Assembly (NCBI GenBank): GCA_020809705.1
Contig: CP085830.1
Span: 5,704,001-5,768,000, forward strand
Direction of reading: 5' to 3'
Origin: Calonectria ilicicola
Taxonomy: Eukaryota; Ascomycota; Sordariomycetes; Hypocreales; Nectriaceae
DNA length: 64,000 bases
Translations under genes and position numbers: made by a program
Shown: one piece after another, positions 42,458-55,600 of the stretch
Position numbering within the stretch: position 1 is the first letter of the stretch
Layout of the letters: each line of letters starts with the position of its first letter
The notes under the pieces: model-generated
Databases searched by the model: none
Told to the model about the DNA's origin: nothing
Seen by the model: the letters and a program-made list of their open reading frames with translations, nothing else

Positions 42458-44516
42458 ATGGCATCTAAAACCAACGAAAAGACGAATGCCACTCTTCAGA
42501 GCCAAGATGCTCGTCCTGAAGGTGGTTTGAATGTTCAATCAAGACACCGCCTTGCCGATGGAGAAGCCGCTGTTGAAATCTTCGGCGACGATCACGAGCG
42601 CATGAGGGACCGCGGCCTGCTATCCTACGAAGAGGAGAAAAAGCTACTACGCCGCGTAGACTTTCGCCTAATGTATTTGTGCGCCATCATCTTCATGATA
42701 AAAAATGTCGATGCGAACAATGTGAGCTTAAGTGGACTTGGAGACTTTCAACCTACCTTGCCGTGGCCGGGGAGCTAATTCTGGATAGGCTGCCCATGCT
42801 CGCATCATGAACCGCAGCACTCCTCGAAACATTCTCACACAACTTAACATGAGCAGCGACGAGTTCAACTGGGTTAGCACCATCTACTTTGTAAGTGCCC
42901 CTGAAAGCTGCGGTCGGCAATATGGAAGCCAATATGCATGTAGATACCTTTCATTGTGTTCGAGATCCCGTCCAATCTGGTGATGAAGAAGATGCTTCCT
43001 TCAAAGTTCCAGTCGCGAATCATGGTAAGCATCCAATGGCCTGCTGGAGATGGGTCGCCTGGATGAACTAACTAGGATAGGTTACCTGGGGTATTGTCCT
43101 GGCTTGCCATGCTGCAGTTACGTCGGGCGCAGGGCTTCTCACTGCTCGATTCTTCCTTGGTCTTGTGAGCAGCTGCTTTGATCCACGTTGCTGACAACGC
43201 TGACCCTCCACAGTGTGAAGCCGGGATGTTCCCTGGTATAATTTTGCAAATGACATACTGGTATCGTGCAGATGAGATGAACATCCGCCTTCTGATATTC
43301 TGTGAGTAGCCAATTTTAGCATGCCCACTCTGGATACGAAGGGGTGTGTTTCTAACCCGCAAGTAAATAGATTCTTTCGAATTTTTTGCCAATATTGTCA
43401 GTGCTGTCCTGGCCTTTGCTTTCGATGGCTTATCTGGACGGGCTGGACTATCTGGCTGGCAGTGGTCAGTTTGCCTATCATGTGTGTCTCAACATCTTCG
43501 AATAACTGACTGCGTAATGTGTATAATTAGGTACTTCTTAGTTGAGGGCATATTCACAATCCTCTTCGGAGTTTCACTCTGGTGGATTTACCCTGATTGT
43601 AAGACGCCCCATCTTATTGAGACAAAGCTATTACTTATAATTTAACAAATCTAGTCCCCGAACAAGCAAAATGGCTTACCGAGAAAGAAAAGAAGTTCCT
43701 ACAGGCTCGACTTCCAGCAAACGCACCTCGATCAAACGAAGCCAATTTCAACTTTCGCGAAATTGTGGAAAGCCTAAAGGACCAGCGTCTCTGGTTTTTT
43801 ACTCTGATCTGGGCGACCAAGACTATCGGAGGCTCAGGTCTCTCGTTCTACCTGCCTACTATCGTGGCTGATCTGGGACTGGCGTGAGTGGACTCCTTCG
43901 TCCTGAGAAACGCCAATAAACTCTAACAGTTTATCCTTGCAGCTCCATCGCCGAAAGCCAACTGCTCACAATTCCTGGTTCGGTTCTAGCTATAATCCTT
44001 ATTGCAGTTAGCGGTTACTTGACCGGTTGGAAGGGGGTGCCATATCCCCTGGTAGCAATCTCATATTTGACCGCCACACTCGCATGCTACGCTGTGCTAT
44101 ACACGTATCCAAACAACGGGGGCGTTTACGCTGCTACAATCATTGCTTCTGCTGCCTCGTTAGCTTGGTTCGCAACCATGTGGCCATGGCGTCTCCAGAC
44201 TACTTCAAGGGCGACTGGGTCAGCTTTTGCCATTGCATTTTCAAACTCTCTCGGCCAGATTGGTACCATAATTGGACCACAAATCTTTCAGTCCCGATAC
44301 GCACCTAAATATACGGTTTCATTCGCTGTGGCTATGGGGATGAGCGGGGCATGTATAGTTTTGAGCGCCTGGACTTGGTGGCTTACAAGAGAGACTGAGC
44401 GGCAGGCCCGGCATTTGAGAAAAATGCGAATTGATGCAGCTAAGAACAGTGATGTAGTCCTCGTTGACGTTGACATCAACGCTGACTTCAGGGCCAAATT
44501 GAAAACGGCAGCATAA
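42458..44516 (+). CDS. MFS transporter, anion:cation symporter (DAL5/allantoate-type)
   Basis: Nine exons join in phase: 42458-42721, 42789-42890, 42944-43024, 43081-43164, 43214-43301, 43371-43464, 43531-43598, 43655-43883 and 43943-44516, giving 527 residues, all GT-AG. A hydrophilic N-tail of about 75 residues with LSYEEEKKLLRRVDFRLM precedes helix 1, as in the ACS family. Other hallmarks are LNMSSDEFNWVSTIYFIPFIVFEIPSN, the R-F-F-L-GLCEAGMFPG segment of helix 4 (TARFFLGLCEAGMFP), and MTYWYRADEMNIRL. The central loop FPEQAKWLTEKEKKFLQARL and the last six helices are normal. Family members import allantoate, pantothenate, nicotinate or similar organic anions; the substrate here is unknown. 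The ATG at 42458 is preferred over an upstream in-frame start at 42434. Intact. Confidence 0.92.
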
Positions 44517-46413
44517 TTCAAGTCAAGGTAAGAAATGCATTTATTTCGATGGAGCCAAGTAACGATGAACTTCTTACTGGACCCATCCAGCGAAATGCTC
44601 TGCTATTCTGAACCAAGACTATTGCATATCATTGATCTAGGATCGCTATCAAGTTGACATTGAGATAACTGTTTCTAGTAGCTAAATTAAAGATTTAATT
44701 TATCAACCTTGAATTTAAAAACTAACCGACTATTCGTCGCTGAACGAGTGCGCACTTTACATTAGGCCCAAAATGGCTGCTCTGTAAGGTAGCGTCCCTA
44801 AAATTGATTGTTCATGTCAGTTGCAGACTTTAGCATTTGGGGTTGTCCAGTTTTGACTCACCATGGCTGTAAGTTCGGTTGTTTTGAACCCAGAATTGAA
44901 AAGAATACTAGGAGTGAGAACTGTACTGGCGTAGATGATGTATTCTTTACTGTTATCGTTCCTTTAGGGGGCGGACTTACTGTGTTAGCCAACGGATTTG
45001 TCGGTCTTGCTAGATTAGTTAGTTATTCATTCAGCATCGAATTCATACAATCATCAGGCTCACAGCACAGTTACTCAAAGGTAGGTTTTATAATATGAAT
45101 TGTAATGAACTTGATTCCCTGTCCAATAGGGCGGATCTGTTCTTATAGACAACGGATCTGTCACGTGATTTGACTACCTATTCGGACGTATGATATTTAT
45201 CTTGATATAATACTTTTTGTTTTTAGTTAAATCTACAAGCTCTACTAGCTTAATCTATCTTTAGTTATCACTATTTTATATAAATTTAAGGTATTGTATA
45301 TTAAATTGTATTTTGAAATGTTAATTTTTATTTTTGTGAATGAATTTCTGTTCTAAAGGCAAGAGCGGGCTCAACCAAGAAGGGAGCACCTATCAATACA
45401 ACTAGGTTTTACAATCATCGGTACTGTTAGTCATAGTATCTGTACCATACAATTAACTCTCATATAGCCGTGTACAGCACAACTCTGATCTTATATAGCC
45501 GTGTACAGCACAACTCTGAATTTTTATTTTTAAGATTAAAAAGTTCTTTTAAAAGAGTAATTAAATAAAATTATTTAATATAATTAGAACTTTTTAAACT
45601 AAGCTTATAAGCTAATAGTATATTTTTAACTTTATAATTATTATAAGTATTTTAAAGATTGCTTTTTATTAATTAATAATAAATAGAATCTTTAAATATT
45701 TTATTATTAATATTTAATATTTCTTCTAAATTAATATACAAACTATCCTATTATAAACTAATAAACAGATTTAATCTCTTAATAGTAGGATATTAGCAGA
45801 GGTTAGCTGAGACAGATCGAGCTTGAGCTTGCCGAGATTGTCCAGTGGCTTGAAATAGTACGTGAGAACAGTGTGTTTTTATTTGACTTGAAATTAATTT
45901 TCTCAGTCACAATGAAGTATCATTAAAGGTTGAAGAAATTTACGACTACTTTGAGTAAAGACTTCACGTGCGAGATCTCCAGGGACGGCCTTCTGGTATC
46001 GGGCAACTTTCATCCGCCAAGGGTCGTCTCCACACATGGAGAAATTAACAGTGGATCTGGCCACCATCACATTCCTACACAGCGCATAATTTGAACAATG
46101 GCACTTATTTAATTTTATCAAACCAGTGTTTTATGTTTATATCTTGGGTGAACTTGCAATTTGACGATACACAAATCTCCCCAAACCGACAAATGCACCA
46201 CAAAGAATCTGGAAATAGTGAGTTAAAAAAAAGAAAAAGAAAAGCTGTAATGGAGTGAGCTGTGAGGTAATTTGTGTTTTTTTCTTTTCTTTTTACCTAC
46301 GCACAAGTCTAGTTTGTAGCAAGGTGAACAGACCCATCCACCAAACAAGTCCTGCCCTCCCTACCACGCCGAGCTCGCTTTTGCCATTGGAATGGGAACT
46401 GACCTTGTTTCCT
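44517..46413. other. Intergenic with a small AT-rich block
   Basis: About 1.9 kb. From about 45190 to 45780 the sequence is very AT-rich and resembles a RIP-degraded repeat remnant, preceded and entered by the tandem duplication at 45462-45519. No gene is supportable. The rest is ordinary 3' and 5' flank. Confidence 0.45.
45462..45519. repeat. 31-bp tandem duplication
   Basis: ATATAGCCGTGTACAGCACA continuing with ACTCTGATCTT occurs twice head to tail; the second copy is cut after 27 bp. It borders the AT-rich block. Presumably a slippage or repair duplication. Confidence 0.8.
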
Positions 46414-47187
46414 TTACACCAGTATCCAGAAAATAGTAAACAATACAAAACTAAGCGCAGACAAATCAAATTGTCGAACCTGGCTCCCATAGTTGTCTGA
46501 ATCAGGCCCAGAACTGGCCTGAAACCCTTGAGTGGATTCTACAGCTGACTCCGTCACAGTTCTAGCTTCGGTTACAGGAACCCCGCCGACTTCTTCTGCC
46601 GTTTCTGTTGTTGTCTCACTGCCATCATCTGATGATGACTCGGCACTTTGAGAAGATGGGTCTGAAGTCACCCTGGAACCAGTAGGAGTTATCCCCGTGG
46701 TACGTATGATGGTCAGGGTTGAGAGGATGGGGGTTGGTGTCCAGGTTGGGGCAGGTTCGTCATCCTCATTGGTCATAAAGCCCAACGTGATCAATGCCGC
46801 GGTGACCACACTGGTAGTTTCGATCCGAATGCTATCTTTGACATCCGTTGTCCTGATGTCGGTTGTATCCACTGTGGTAGCTTCCACAGCTTTCGTTGTA
46901 ATACCCCCATCGGGTTTGATGGTCTAAATAGATACAGAATTGTCATTGTCGTCATTTTCATCGTTGTTGACTTCACCGCCCTTGTCGGTATCATCTGATG
47001 CCCTGACCTCTGGGCATCTCTCCGTTCCAGTATCACATGTGCGGGCTACAAACGAAACTTCAGGACTGATGCCGAGATCGCGAGCTTCCAGCCCAGCTGA
47101 TGGTAGGAGAGCTCGGATAGGTAGGTCAGGCTCCTGTAGCGTCAAAGACGAGAAACAAAAAATGATAAACGCCGAGGAAGTCCACAT
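46414..47187 (-). CDS. Secreted Ser/Thr-rich surface protein, probably GPI-anchored
   Basis: The frame starts with a signal peptide, MWTSSAFIIFCFSSLTLQ, then a short region with two cysteines (ARTCDTGTERCPEV) and a long Ser/Thr/Glu-rich stalk (VEATTVDTTDIRTTD, SSQSAESSSDDGSETTTETAE). It ends in a hydrophobic tail, FDLSALSFVLFTIFWILV, preceded by a small-residue region (SSGPDSDN) suitable for GPI attachment. A TAG at 46924-46926 lies in frame. It is removed if a 48-nt intron 46971-46924 (donor GTCAAC, acceptor TTTAG) is spliced; this keeps phase and gives 241 residues. The donor is weak, so a nonsense mutation is the alternative. No catalytic domain is present. Such proteins act as cell-wall or adhesion components. 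Confidence 0.7.
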
Positions 47188-48830
47188 CTTGGAGCTTCTT
47201 CTTGCTTTCAGTCTAGTAGGGAAGAAAGTAGGAAATAATTTGCAATATTGTAAAGTGAATAAAGCTTTCAGATCAAGGAGAGAATGGATGTCTTGTGTTT
47301 TATCTGATTTATATTGCTTTCAAGTAATGGAAAGCACATTTCTAGCCTAATAATGTTTATCGCAGTAGGGTGTCAATCATATAGCCTTCTCGCCCGGGCT
47401 GCTGGGCATAATTCCTTGGCAGCTGATAACGTGGCTACAGACTTGGCAAGCTAATCGTCCAACCCAAATTCATAGTCAAAGCGTCAACCGGAGAATAGTC
47501 ACCGGGGCATCAAGATCTAGCAATGTGTCGGTGAAAGCGACCGGTCACAAATTTGTTGCCACGGAACGGTACACGAACTTCAAAGACCGACATAGCTCCG
47601 AATAATGTACCACCGCTACCCAGTCACCAAGCCACCCAGCCACGACATAATGCACAGCTGTGAGTAACACACTGTTACCAATGAATAATCAGTCGGACTT
47701 GTCGAAAAGGATTCATCCTATAAGTCTCTGCTGGCGAGGATCAACAAGTGGGGACACACTCTTCTCTTACTACATAGGGGATCAATCACATGAGGGGGGG
47801 GATATAGTTTTGGCGGTCAATCTTCCATCCGTTGGTGAAGTTTCATATCCTTGAGGTTCTTATGGTTGCATCATGGGATCTTTGCAAAGGTTGCATTGAA
47901 CACGTTGTTTTTAACTCCCAGGGCTGCCAAAAATAGCCCAGAGTCATTTGTCATTATCGAGTGACATTGCAGGAAACAATGCCGAAAAGCCTCGTAATAA
48001 CACTTGGTGATACCATTTGCATTTCTCCACCTTCAGCCCCCTTACTCAGCCTGTCGTGATCTCAATGATGAGAAGTCTGACCGAGGGTCAGGCGGATACA
48101 GAAAAGGAGGGGTTCATAGCCCAAGTGTGTGGGTTGTGTCAGTATTGTTGATCATCCACCGGCAGACAGGGCGAAGTGCCAAGACTAGAAGTGGATCTGT
48201 TACGTCAATGAATATCGTTTTCTGTTTCCCTTTCCTGCCTATTGGCTAGGCCTATCAAGCTGAGCCAGGATCTTGTTGTACTAACGGGTACAACAGGCTA
48301 CGCCACCTACGATACAGCGTCTACGAAGTACAAAAAGTACTGAAGTTTCCGCCAGCTCTTAGAGCCTGGAGATCACAACGGAGGCTCAGAGAGGAATGGT
48401 CGGGGAGTACAGAAGACAGGGTAGTTGGGCTGAAGTGAGCATCCAAATGTTTGATGGCTGGCGGGGGCGACGCAACATAATTTTATTCAAAGCTAACCAA
48501 TCATTTGCCCACCAACTGCACTTTGACTGCAGTCTTCTTTCTCGTGATGCATATTGCTTTGGCCACTGAAAGCCAGTCGTTGACCTCAATATGCAGTAGC
48601 TGACCTTTGCCACCGGCGCTAATTTTCTCGGCATCAGCCCAACATATAATTTGACTTAAAGGATTGTAAAGCATCAAGCAGGCTGCTGGTCATTTTACTC
48701 CAACCGCCGCTGTGCTATATTTTGGCCAGATGAGTGCATACAAACCTTTGGCAACGAATTAGTTCTTACTATCACTTGATTTCATTTTTACATATCGCCA
48801 TTGGCATTTGCATCTGTCGCAGAGTCAAGT
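47188..48830. other. Divergent upstream interval, about 1.6 kb
   Basis: This lies between the surface-protein gene and the DUF3433-like gene, which diverge. I recognise no gene, RNA or clear palindrome. Confidence 0.4.
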
Positions 48831-51800
48831 ATGGATACGATAGATGGCCAAAGCCCTCTGTCCAGCCGCAATTTTTCGGTCTCATCCCAAAGACCGCACG
48901 GAGTACAAGGGTATCACTTATTACCAGCGGAAACGAACCATGACCCAATACTGCGCCCTTCATTCGCTCTTCAACATCGCGGCCGAGGAGAGCCTGCCAA
49001 CACGACACCTTTGACGAGACCCGAGGAATCTGATGAACGTCCGGAATCTGCGGATCTTGATAATAACTCACATGTCGACACTGAGGAAAAAAATGAAGAG
49101 ACACACCAAACGGGAACTGACGTATCATGGTATCCATTTTGGCTCCAGAAATTTGTTTTCATCGCCTTTTGTGCATTATTTTCCTTATTCACCTTAGTCT
49201 TAATATCATTGCTTGTACTTTCCCGGAGTAGCGATGGCATTCTTGAATCTAGCCCGGGTATGGTCTACGTGTGGAGGTTTACCCCAACAGCCAGTGAGTA
49301 ATCTGACCATATTCAATGACAAAATGAATTTTCTAACATGTCTATTCCACAGTCATTACCATTATAGGTATATTTTGGGCCCGTGTAGAGCTCCAAATAT
49401 TACGTTACATGCCATGGATAGCGGCAAATTGCGGACAGCCACTGGGCCCAGATGGGTATAACCTCGATTATACCTCCATGTTATCTCCGATGGTGCTGAT
49501 CCGGTCTTTTAAACGAAATCATTGGCTTGTATTTCTTGTTGTTGTCACCTCTATGACATTGAAAGCACAAGTTGTTTTAGCAGCAAGTCTTTTCCAGCTT
49601 CAACTCACCCTGATTTCAAAGCCTGTCCACGTTCAAGTAACAGACTCTTTTATTACAACTGATGCTTTTAACAACTATACTGGAACTGCCCCATATTACA
49701 ACGCTCGAGCTATTGATAACTTTGATATCCGATATCCCTTTGGTGTCGCCAAGCAGGGTGCATTTCAAACTTTTGGCTTGGCAAACAATAGTGGCACAGC
49801 TCGAGGCACAATCAAAGCACCTTTGATTGCTGTCGTAGATGGAGCTTTTATGGATATTCAATGTTTGGAGCTAGAAAATTACACCATTTCCAGATCCTTT
49901 TCCTCCGGCTCGTACTTCCGGTTCGACATTAATCTCCAATTTGAAGATTGCGATAAGACTATCAATATATCGCATTTTTTAGGCTTGGGAGGTACCTGGG
50001 TAGGTAATCCAGATTTTGCAACCTACTGGACTGATGAAACGGTGGAGCCTGCAGACTCTTGCACATCACTGCCTCAACAGCACCCCCAATTCATATATTA
50101 TGCGGGATATTATAGTCCTTCACCCCAGAATTCCTCTATCCCACGCCTTGAGACATGCGCAGCCCTGGTGTGCTCGCCGAGTGCGTGGGTGTCGAAAGTG
50201 CAGGTTATTGATGATGGTGTCAGCTCTAAATTGGCTGCATTGTCTAATGGAAAGAACACCACCATCAGCTCGAATCCATGGGTGCTGATGCAAGCGTCTC
50301 TTCCTTCGATACGCAGCAAGATCGCCATAAACACGGGTTCGTTAGTCTCTGGTCCTGTCGAGGCGGCAGTGAAGTTCAGCGGTCGTGATGCAAACGCTGG
50401 TGATATTACATTGTACAAGAACAGTGTCCTGAAGGAGGCAGTGGCGAACTTGACCGAGAAGATCGGCCCTATGCTTCTTCACTACTACCTTAGAGAGACC
50501 AACATTGGGCAAACTACAGGATCCATTAGCATGGAGGTGTATAAGGTCCATGTCAACCAATTTACGTGTCTTCTCATGATAGGGCTTTTTACAGTTGCCA
50601 TCTGCATCTCAGCCTGGGCAATAGTTCATGACAAATCAACATCGGGCATGTGGTACAGGGATCCTGCCACGACTTTGGGAACCATGATGTTCTTTAACAG
50701 CGATACTGAGCTTGCTACTCACATTACAGAGTCCTTATCCGAGAGCCGGGAAACAATAAGGACGGAGTGGGTTCAGTACACACATTCACCTATTGTTCTA
50801 AGAGTTTGGGCCCGTTGTCTCGTTGTAATCTTTACACTGGGACTTGTTGCAGCTCTCGCTGTAACCCTTGGCATTTCAAGCAAGCATGATGGCTTGGGCA
50901 CAGTTAATGAAGAGAGCTACTCGCTTCTCCTGTGGACATCGCTACCTACTTTAGCCATGCTTGGCGTTTCATTATATGTTGGTTCGGTTGATACAGCAAT
51001 TCGTGATCTTGCCATATTATCTAACCTATCCTATAAGCCGTGTAATTCACGGGACCTTGATATGTCATTATCGGATATGCTTGGCATCACGGCTTTATAT
51101 CACTCTTTTCGATTCAAAATATATGCTGTATCGCTATCACAAGTTCTTACAGCTATTTGTAGCTTCTTGACAACTTTTGCAGCCATTCTTCTGACGGCAA
51201 AAGTCGCCCCTCAAAGCAACAAGATACTGCTGCAGCAAGAAAGCTGGTTCGGATCTCGATTAACCTCAAAAGATAAAGCGGAAGTTTTAAAGCATGACGT
51301 TGTCCGGGAGGATTTAGGTAGCCTCATTTTGGTCAGACATTTGTCTAATCTCACGTACCCGCAACATACATATAGTGAACTTGTTTTCCCTATCCTGGGC
51401 ATCAACGGTACGGATTTGGATGCCAATAGGTCTGTTCAGGTTCAAACTCCCGCTGCGAAATTGATACCCACCTGCCTTCAACTATCAGACAAAGATTATA
51501 GGTTGTCATTTAACAAAGGCGACAATGGTGATTTGAAAATACATGTGTCACATTTTTTCAAATGCCCTGACGGCTCCATTGCGTCCTCTGACGATCCCTT
51601 TTTTGGACACCATTAACGTCGCCAGAGAACAAGGAAGCTCATATTTTGCGAAGGTTTTCAGTTCATCTGCTTGCATGTCAGTTTTAGAACAGGACGTCAC
51701 ATATCCAGCCTGGAGGACTCAAACCTACATGTGGGGCAAGTATTCAAATGCTCGTTTGGATTTCGATCATCTTTCAGTCTGGCGATGTAATTACACGTGG

Positions 51801-52652
51801 GCTGAAGTGACAACTGATGTCAAGTTGCTTTGGGTGAACGGAGCTACGGTGATAGATCACCAGAGCCCGCCTATTCAACATAACTCGACGATCAAAGCAT
51901 GGAGCCCACCGTTTCCGTTTCCAGACCTGGGAACTCTCGAAATGATAGGGTATTCTCTTGCCATTCCTGAGATTGAGGTTAAAGATCCGAGAGCTAGTGG
52001 CTTCTCGAACCAATTTGGTTCAATTGTCGAGCCTTTTAGCTCGATACACATAGAAGACTTCGGCAAAGCATCTCAAGTGGACAAGATCCTGAAGATGCTT
52101 CATTCTAATCTTGCTTTTGCAGCTGCACAGCTCGCAAATTTGGAGAACCGTTTGAGCATTAATGAAAAGTCATCACAAGCTCCTACAAATCACCCAAACC
52201 TTCCCCCTGTGCAGGGGATAATCAGAAAAAATGGACGCGTTAGGTTATATCAAAGCAGAAGCATCACGTTTGTTCTGATATCGATTCTATCGTCAGTCGC
52301 TGCAGTCAACATATACGCACTAATATCGACCATTTTTCGGCACCAGCTCAAAGCCAGAACGAGCTGGTTACTGGATATGGACCTAAAGGATTTAGCACCA
52401 GACGGCTTCAATGCTATAGCTAAAATGGAAGCCCTTACACACGGTTCAAATGCATTGAAAGGTGTTGACAAAGATTCTGACTTTATTCAATTGAACGAGA
52501 TTCATGAATCTCTCAAGGACAAGTTGTTTCAGCTAGGCTGGTTTCAGGGAGAAGAGGATAGTGAAGAGAAATTGACTATCGGAGCATTGCGCGATGATGA
52601 TTTTTCCTTTGTGCGGCTTCGAGATATTCGGTCGTACAGTGTAGTATACTGA
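48831..52652 (+). CDS. Large DUF3433-like membrane protein, one frameshift
   Basis: Two exons: 48831-49293, and 49353 through 52652, about 1,250 residues. The N-tail is hydrophilic and Pro/Glu-rich, followed by a first helix FVFIAFCALFSLFTLVLISLLVL. After the intron ITIIGIFWARVELQILRYMPW leads into a long glycosylated extracellular part with many NxS/T sites and cysteines. Helix-rich segments follow (FTCLLMIGLFTVAICISAWAI, CLVVIFTLGLVAALAVTLG, LLLWTSLPTLAMLGVSLYV, ILTAICSFLTTF-like), then a second extracellular part and a last helix ITFVLISILSSVAAVNIYAL. This duplicated helix-loop layout is typical of fungal DUF3433 proteins (family name from memory). At 51599-51604 a T6 run shifts the frame: SSDDPF continues as LDTINVAREQ only with five T. 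A homopolymer error or a recent mutation is likely. Function unknown. Confidence 0.82.
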
Positions 52653-55600
52653 AATTTGGAACACACAATAAATACTAGGATTTAAACGAGCATGGCAAGA
52701 TTCTAGCTCGCTGATAGGTTGAAACAAATTAATAGACTTAGTGAGATGGTACTTATATCTTTAGTGTTATACGTTTAAATAAGTAGTTAAATTATGTGAT
52801 GGATTTATTATTTATAAGAATAAATTTACCTTATTAAATAAAGAATTAAGTTTATTATAATTTATATTATAAGATTTATTTTTAAATATTATATTATAAG
52901 CTTAATATTTATATAAATTTAATATTTAATAAATAATTAATAATATTAAACAGATTAATAAATTTATTAATTAATATAATAAATTTATTTTTTAAAGAAA
53001 TAATAATAAATAATAATAATTATTACTATTTATATTTTATAAATTATTTAATTAAACTATTATTTATATTTTTTATTTTACTTATTTTACTTTTTTTTCT
53101 TTTTCTTTTTCTTTTTATTATTATATACTTTTAAGTATTTTATTTAATATATATATTTATTTATAACTTTTATTATTTATTTTCTTTAAAAATCTCTTTT
53201 ATTTATTATTTAAAAAAGGTTTTTTATTTTTAAATTTAATATTTTTAAAAATTTTAAAATATCTTAAAATTAGTTTTATTATTTATTATTATTTTTAAAT
53301 AAAAACTTTATTTTTATTTAAAAGATTTATTTTTAAAAGAATTTATATTTTTAAAAAATAAAATAAATTTTAATTTTATTATTTATATTATTTTTTAAAT
53401 ATATATTTTTTATTTTATTTTTAAATATTAAAAAATATTTTTAATTAATTTTATTAAATTATATTTTATTAATTTAAATTAATTAATTAATATATTTAAT
53501 TATAAATTTAATTTTTAAAAAGTTATTATTAATATAAATAATATATTATTTATAAAATATTTTAATCATATATATATATTTAAAGATTTTTTTAATATAT
53601 ATTTAAAAGAGATTTATTTAAATAAAATTCTTTTTATTATTATTATTATAATCTTAGTAATTATACATTTAAAAAATTATAAAGTATAATATATTATAAG
53701 TAGATCTTAAAGTAGTTTAAATAATATAACTAAGATTATAATAAAGTTAATAGTAGTTATAATAGTTTATATTTTAAATAAAATTAAGCACACTAGTTTA
53801 AGTAATAAAAAAAGATTATTATATTTAGTAATAGATTAATTAGTTAAGTAAATTAATTAAAGATAATTAAATTATATTAAGAGTTAAATTAAGCTTTAAT
53901 AATTATAACTTTTAGAGATTTTAAATATATAATTATTTAAGTAAGCTTTTAAAGTAAATAATATTTTAATATTAAGGTTATTTACTTTAAATTATATTTT
54001 ATAATTAATTTAAAAGTTTAATTATTTTTAAATTTATTAAAGATAAAAGTAGGATTTATTTAAGCTTTTATTAGTATTATAGTTTAATTTTTAAATAAAT
54101 TAATTTAGGTTATAATATAATATCTTTTTTTTAAAGATTTTACTTTTAAAATTATTATAAATTATTTATATTTAGTTTTTCTTTCTTTTTATAGTTTCTT
54201 TTAGTTAATATATTCTTTTATAACTTTTTATTTTAGTTAATATTATACTTTATTAAACTTTATTATAAAAGTTTATTTAAAAAAGATATAAAAATAAAGA
54301 TTTATCTTTTTATAAATAATATTTATAAATAAATTATAAATATATCTTTAAATTTAATTCTTTTTAATATAATAAATATATTTTAAGGTATATTTCTTAT
54401 AATTATATAGGTTTTAATATTATAATTTATAAGTATAATTAAAGTTCTTTTTATTTTTTAAATATTAATAAATAAAATATTTTAAATAATTTAAAAAGTA
54501 AAGAAATTATATAAGTAATAAGATAAAATAAAAGATAAATTAAAGGAATTATAAGCTTTCTAACTATAATAACTTAGGACTTTTTTAAGGAAAAAGGAAA
54601 CTCTTACTATTTACTAAGTAATATAATTAGTTAAATTATATTACATTATTATTAGATTTTAGTACAGTTTCTAATAAAAAAGAATAGTAAAAATAGAAAT
54701 CTTTATCACTTTTATAATTATAAAAGATTATTAATTATATTTTAAATAAAAAGTAATATTACTTAATAATAAAGATCTTATAAAAATAATTAATAATATT
54801 TAATAGTAAAAGGTAGTTTTAAAGAATTATAATTAATTAATTAATTAATTAAATTAATAAATTTAAATTTATTTTTAATTTGTAATTTCTAAAAGCTATT
54901 TTTTATTAAATTAAGAAAAAGTAAAAGAAAAAAGATAAATAATATAATATAAGCTTTAATAATATTTCTTATAATATATAATACTAAGTTATTATTTACT
55001 AATTATATAATATATATTTTATACTTAAAAAAAGTAACTAAATAAGGTATTTATAAAGTAAGTTACATTATATAAAAGATATAAAGTTAAAAGTAATAAT
55101 ATAATACCTATTAAATTATATACTACTATATTTAAATAAAAAATTATAAAAATTATAATTTAATAGAGCTATATTATATTAGTTTATTAAAGAGCTTATA
55201 GTTATTTTTAACTATTAGTATATATATAATATTAGTATTTATAATTTTATTATATACTAATTAAAGAATATATATAATTATATATTTAAATATAAAAGAA
55301 AGATCTTATAATATTAATAAAAAGCTTTATTATAAAGAACTTATAACTTATAAACCTTTTTACTACTAAAAGCCTTATTAACTACTTTATTATAAAAAGT
55401 AATAATAATAATAATAATAATAAAAGAAAAAATAAAAGAATAAAATAGTAAAAATTAACTAGATTAATACTTTTATTAAAGGAAAGTAAGCTATTTAATA
55501 AGTTAAAAGATAATATTAAAAAGATAAATTATAATTTAAATAAAAAAGTAATAATAATTTAAGTAAAAATAAAAGTAATAATAAAAAGATAATATTTTAA

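Noticed and set aside
55390..55440. Microsatellite as a functional repeat
   Set aside because: It is a short TAA run expected in near-pure AT sequence.
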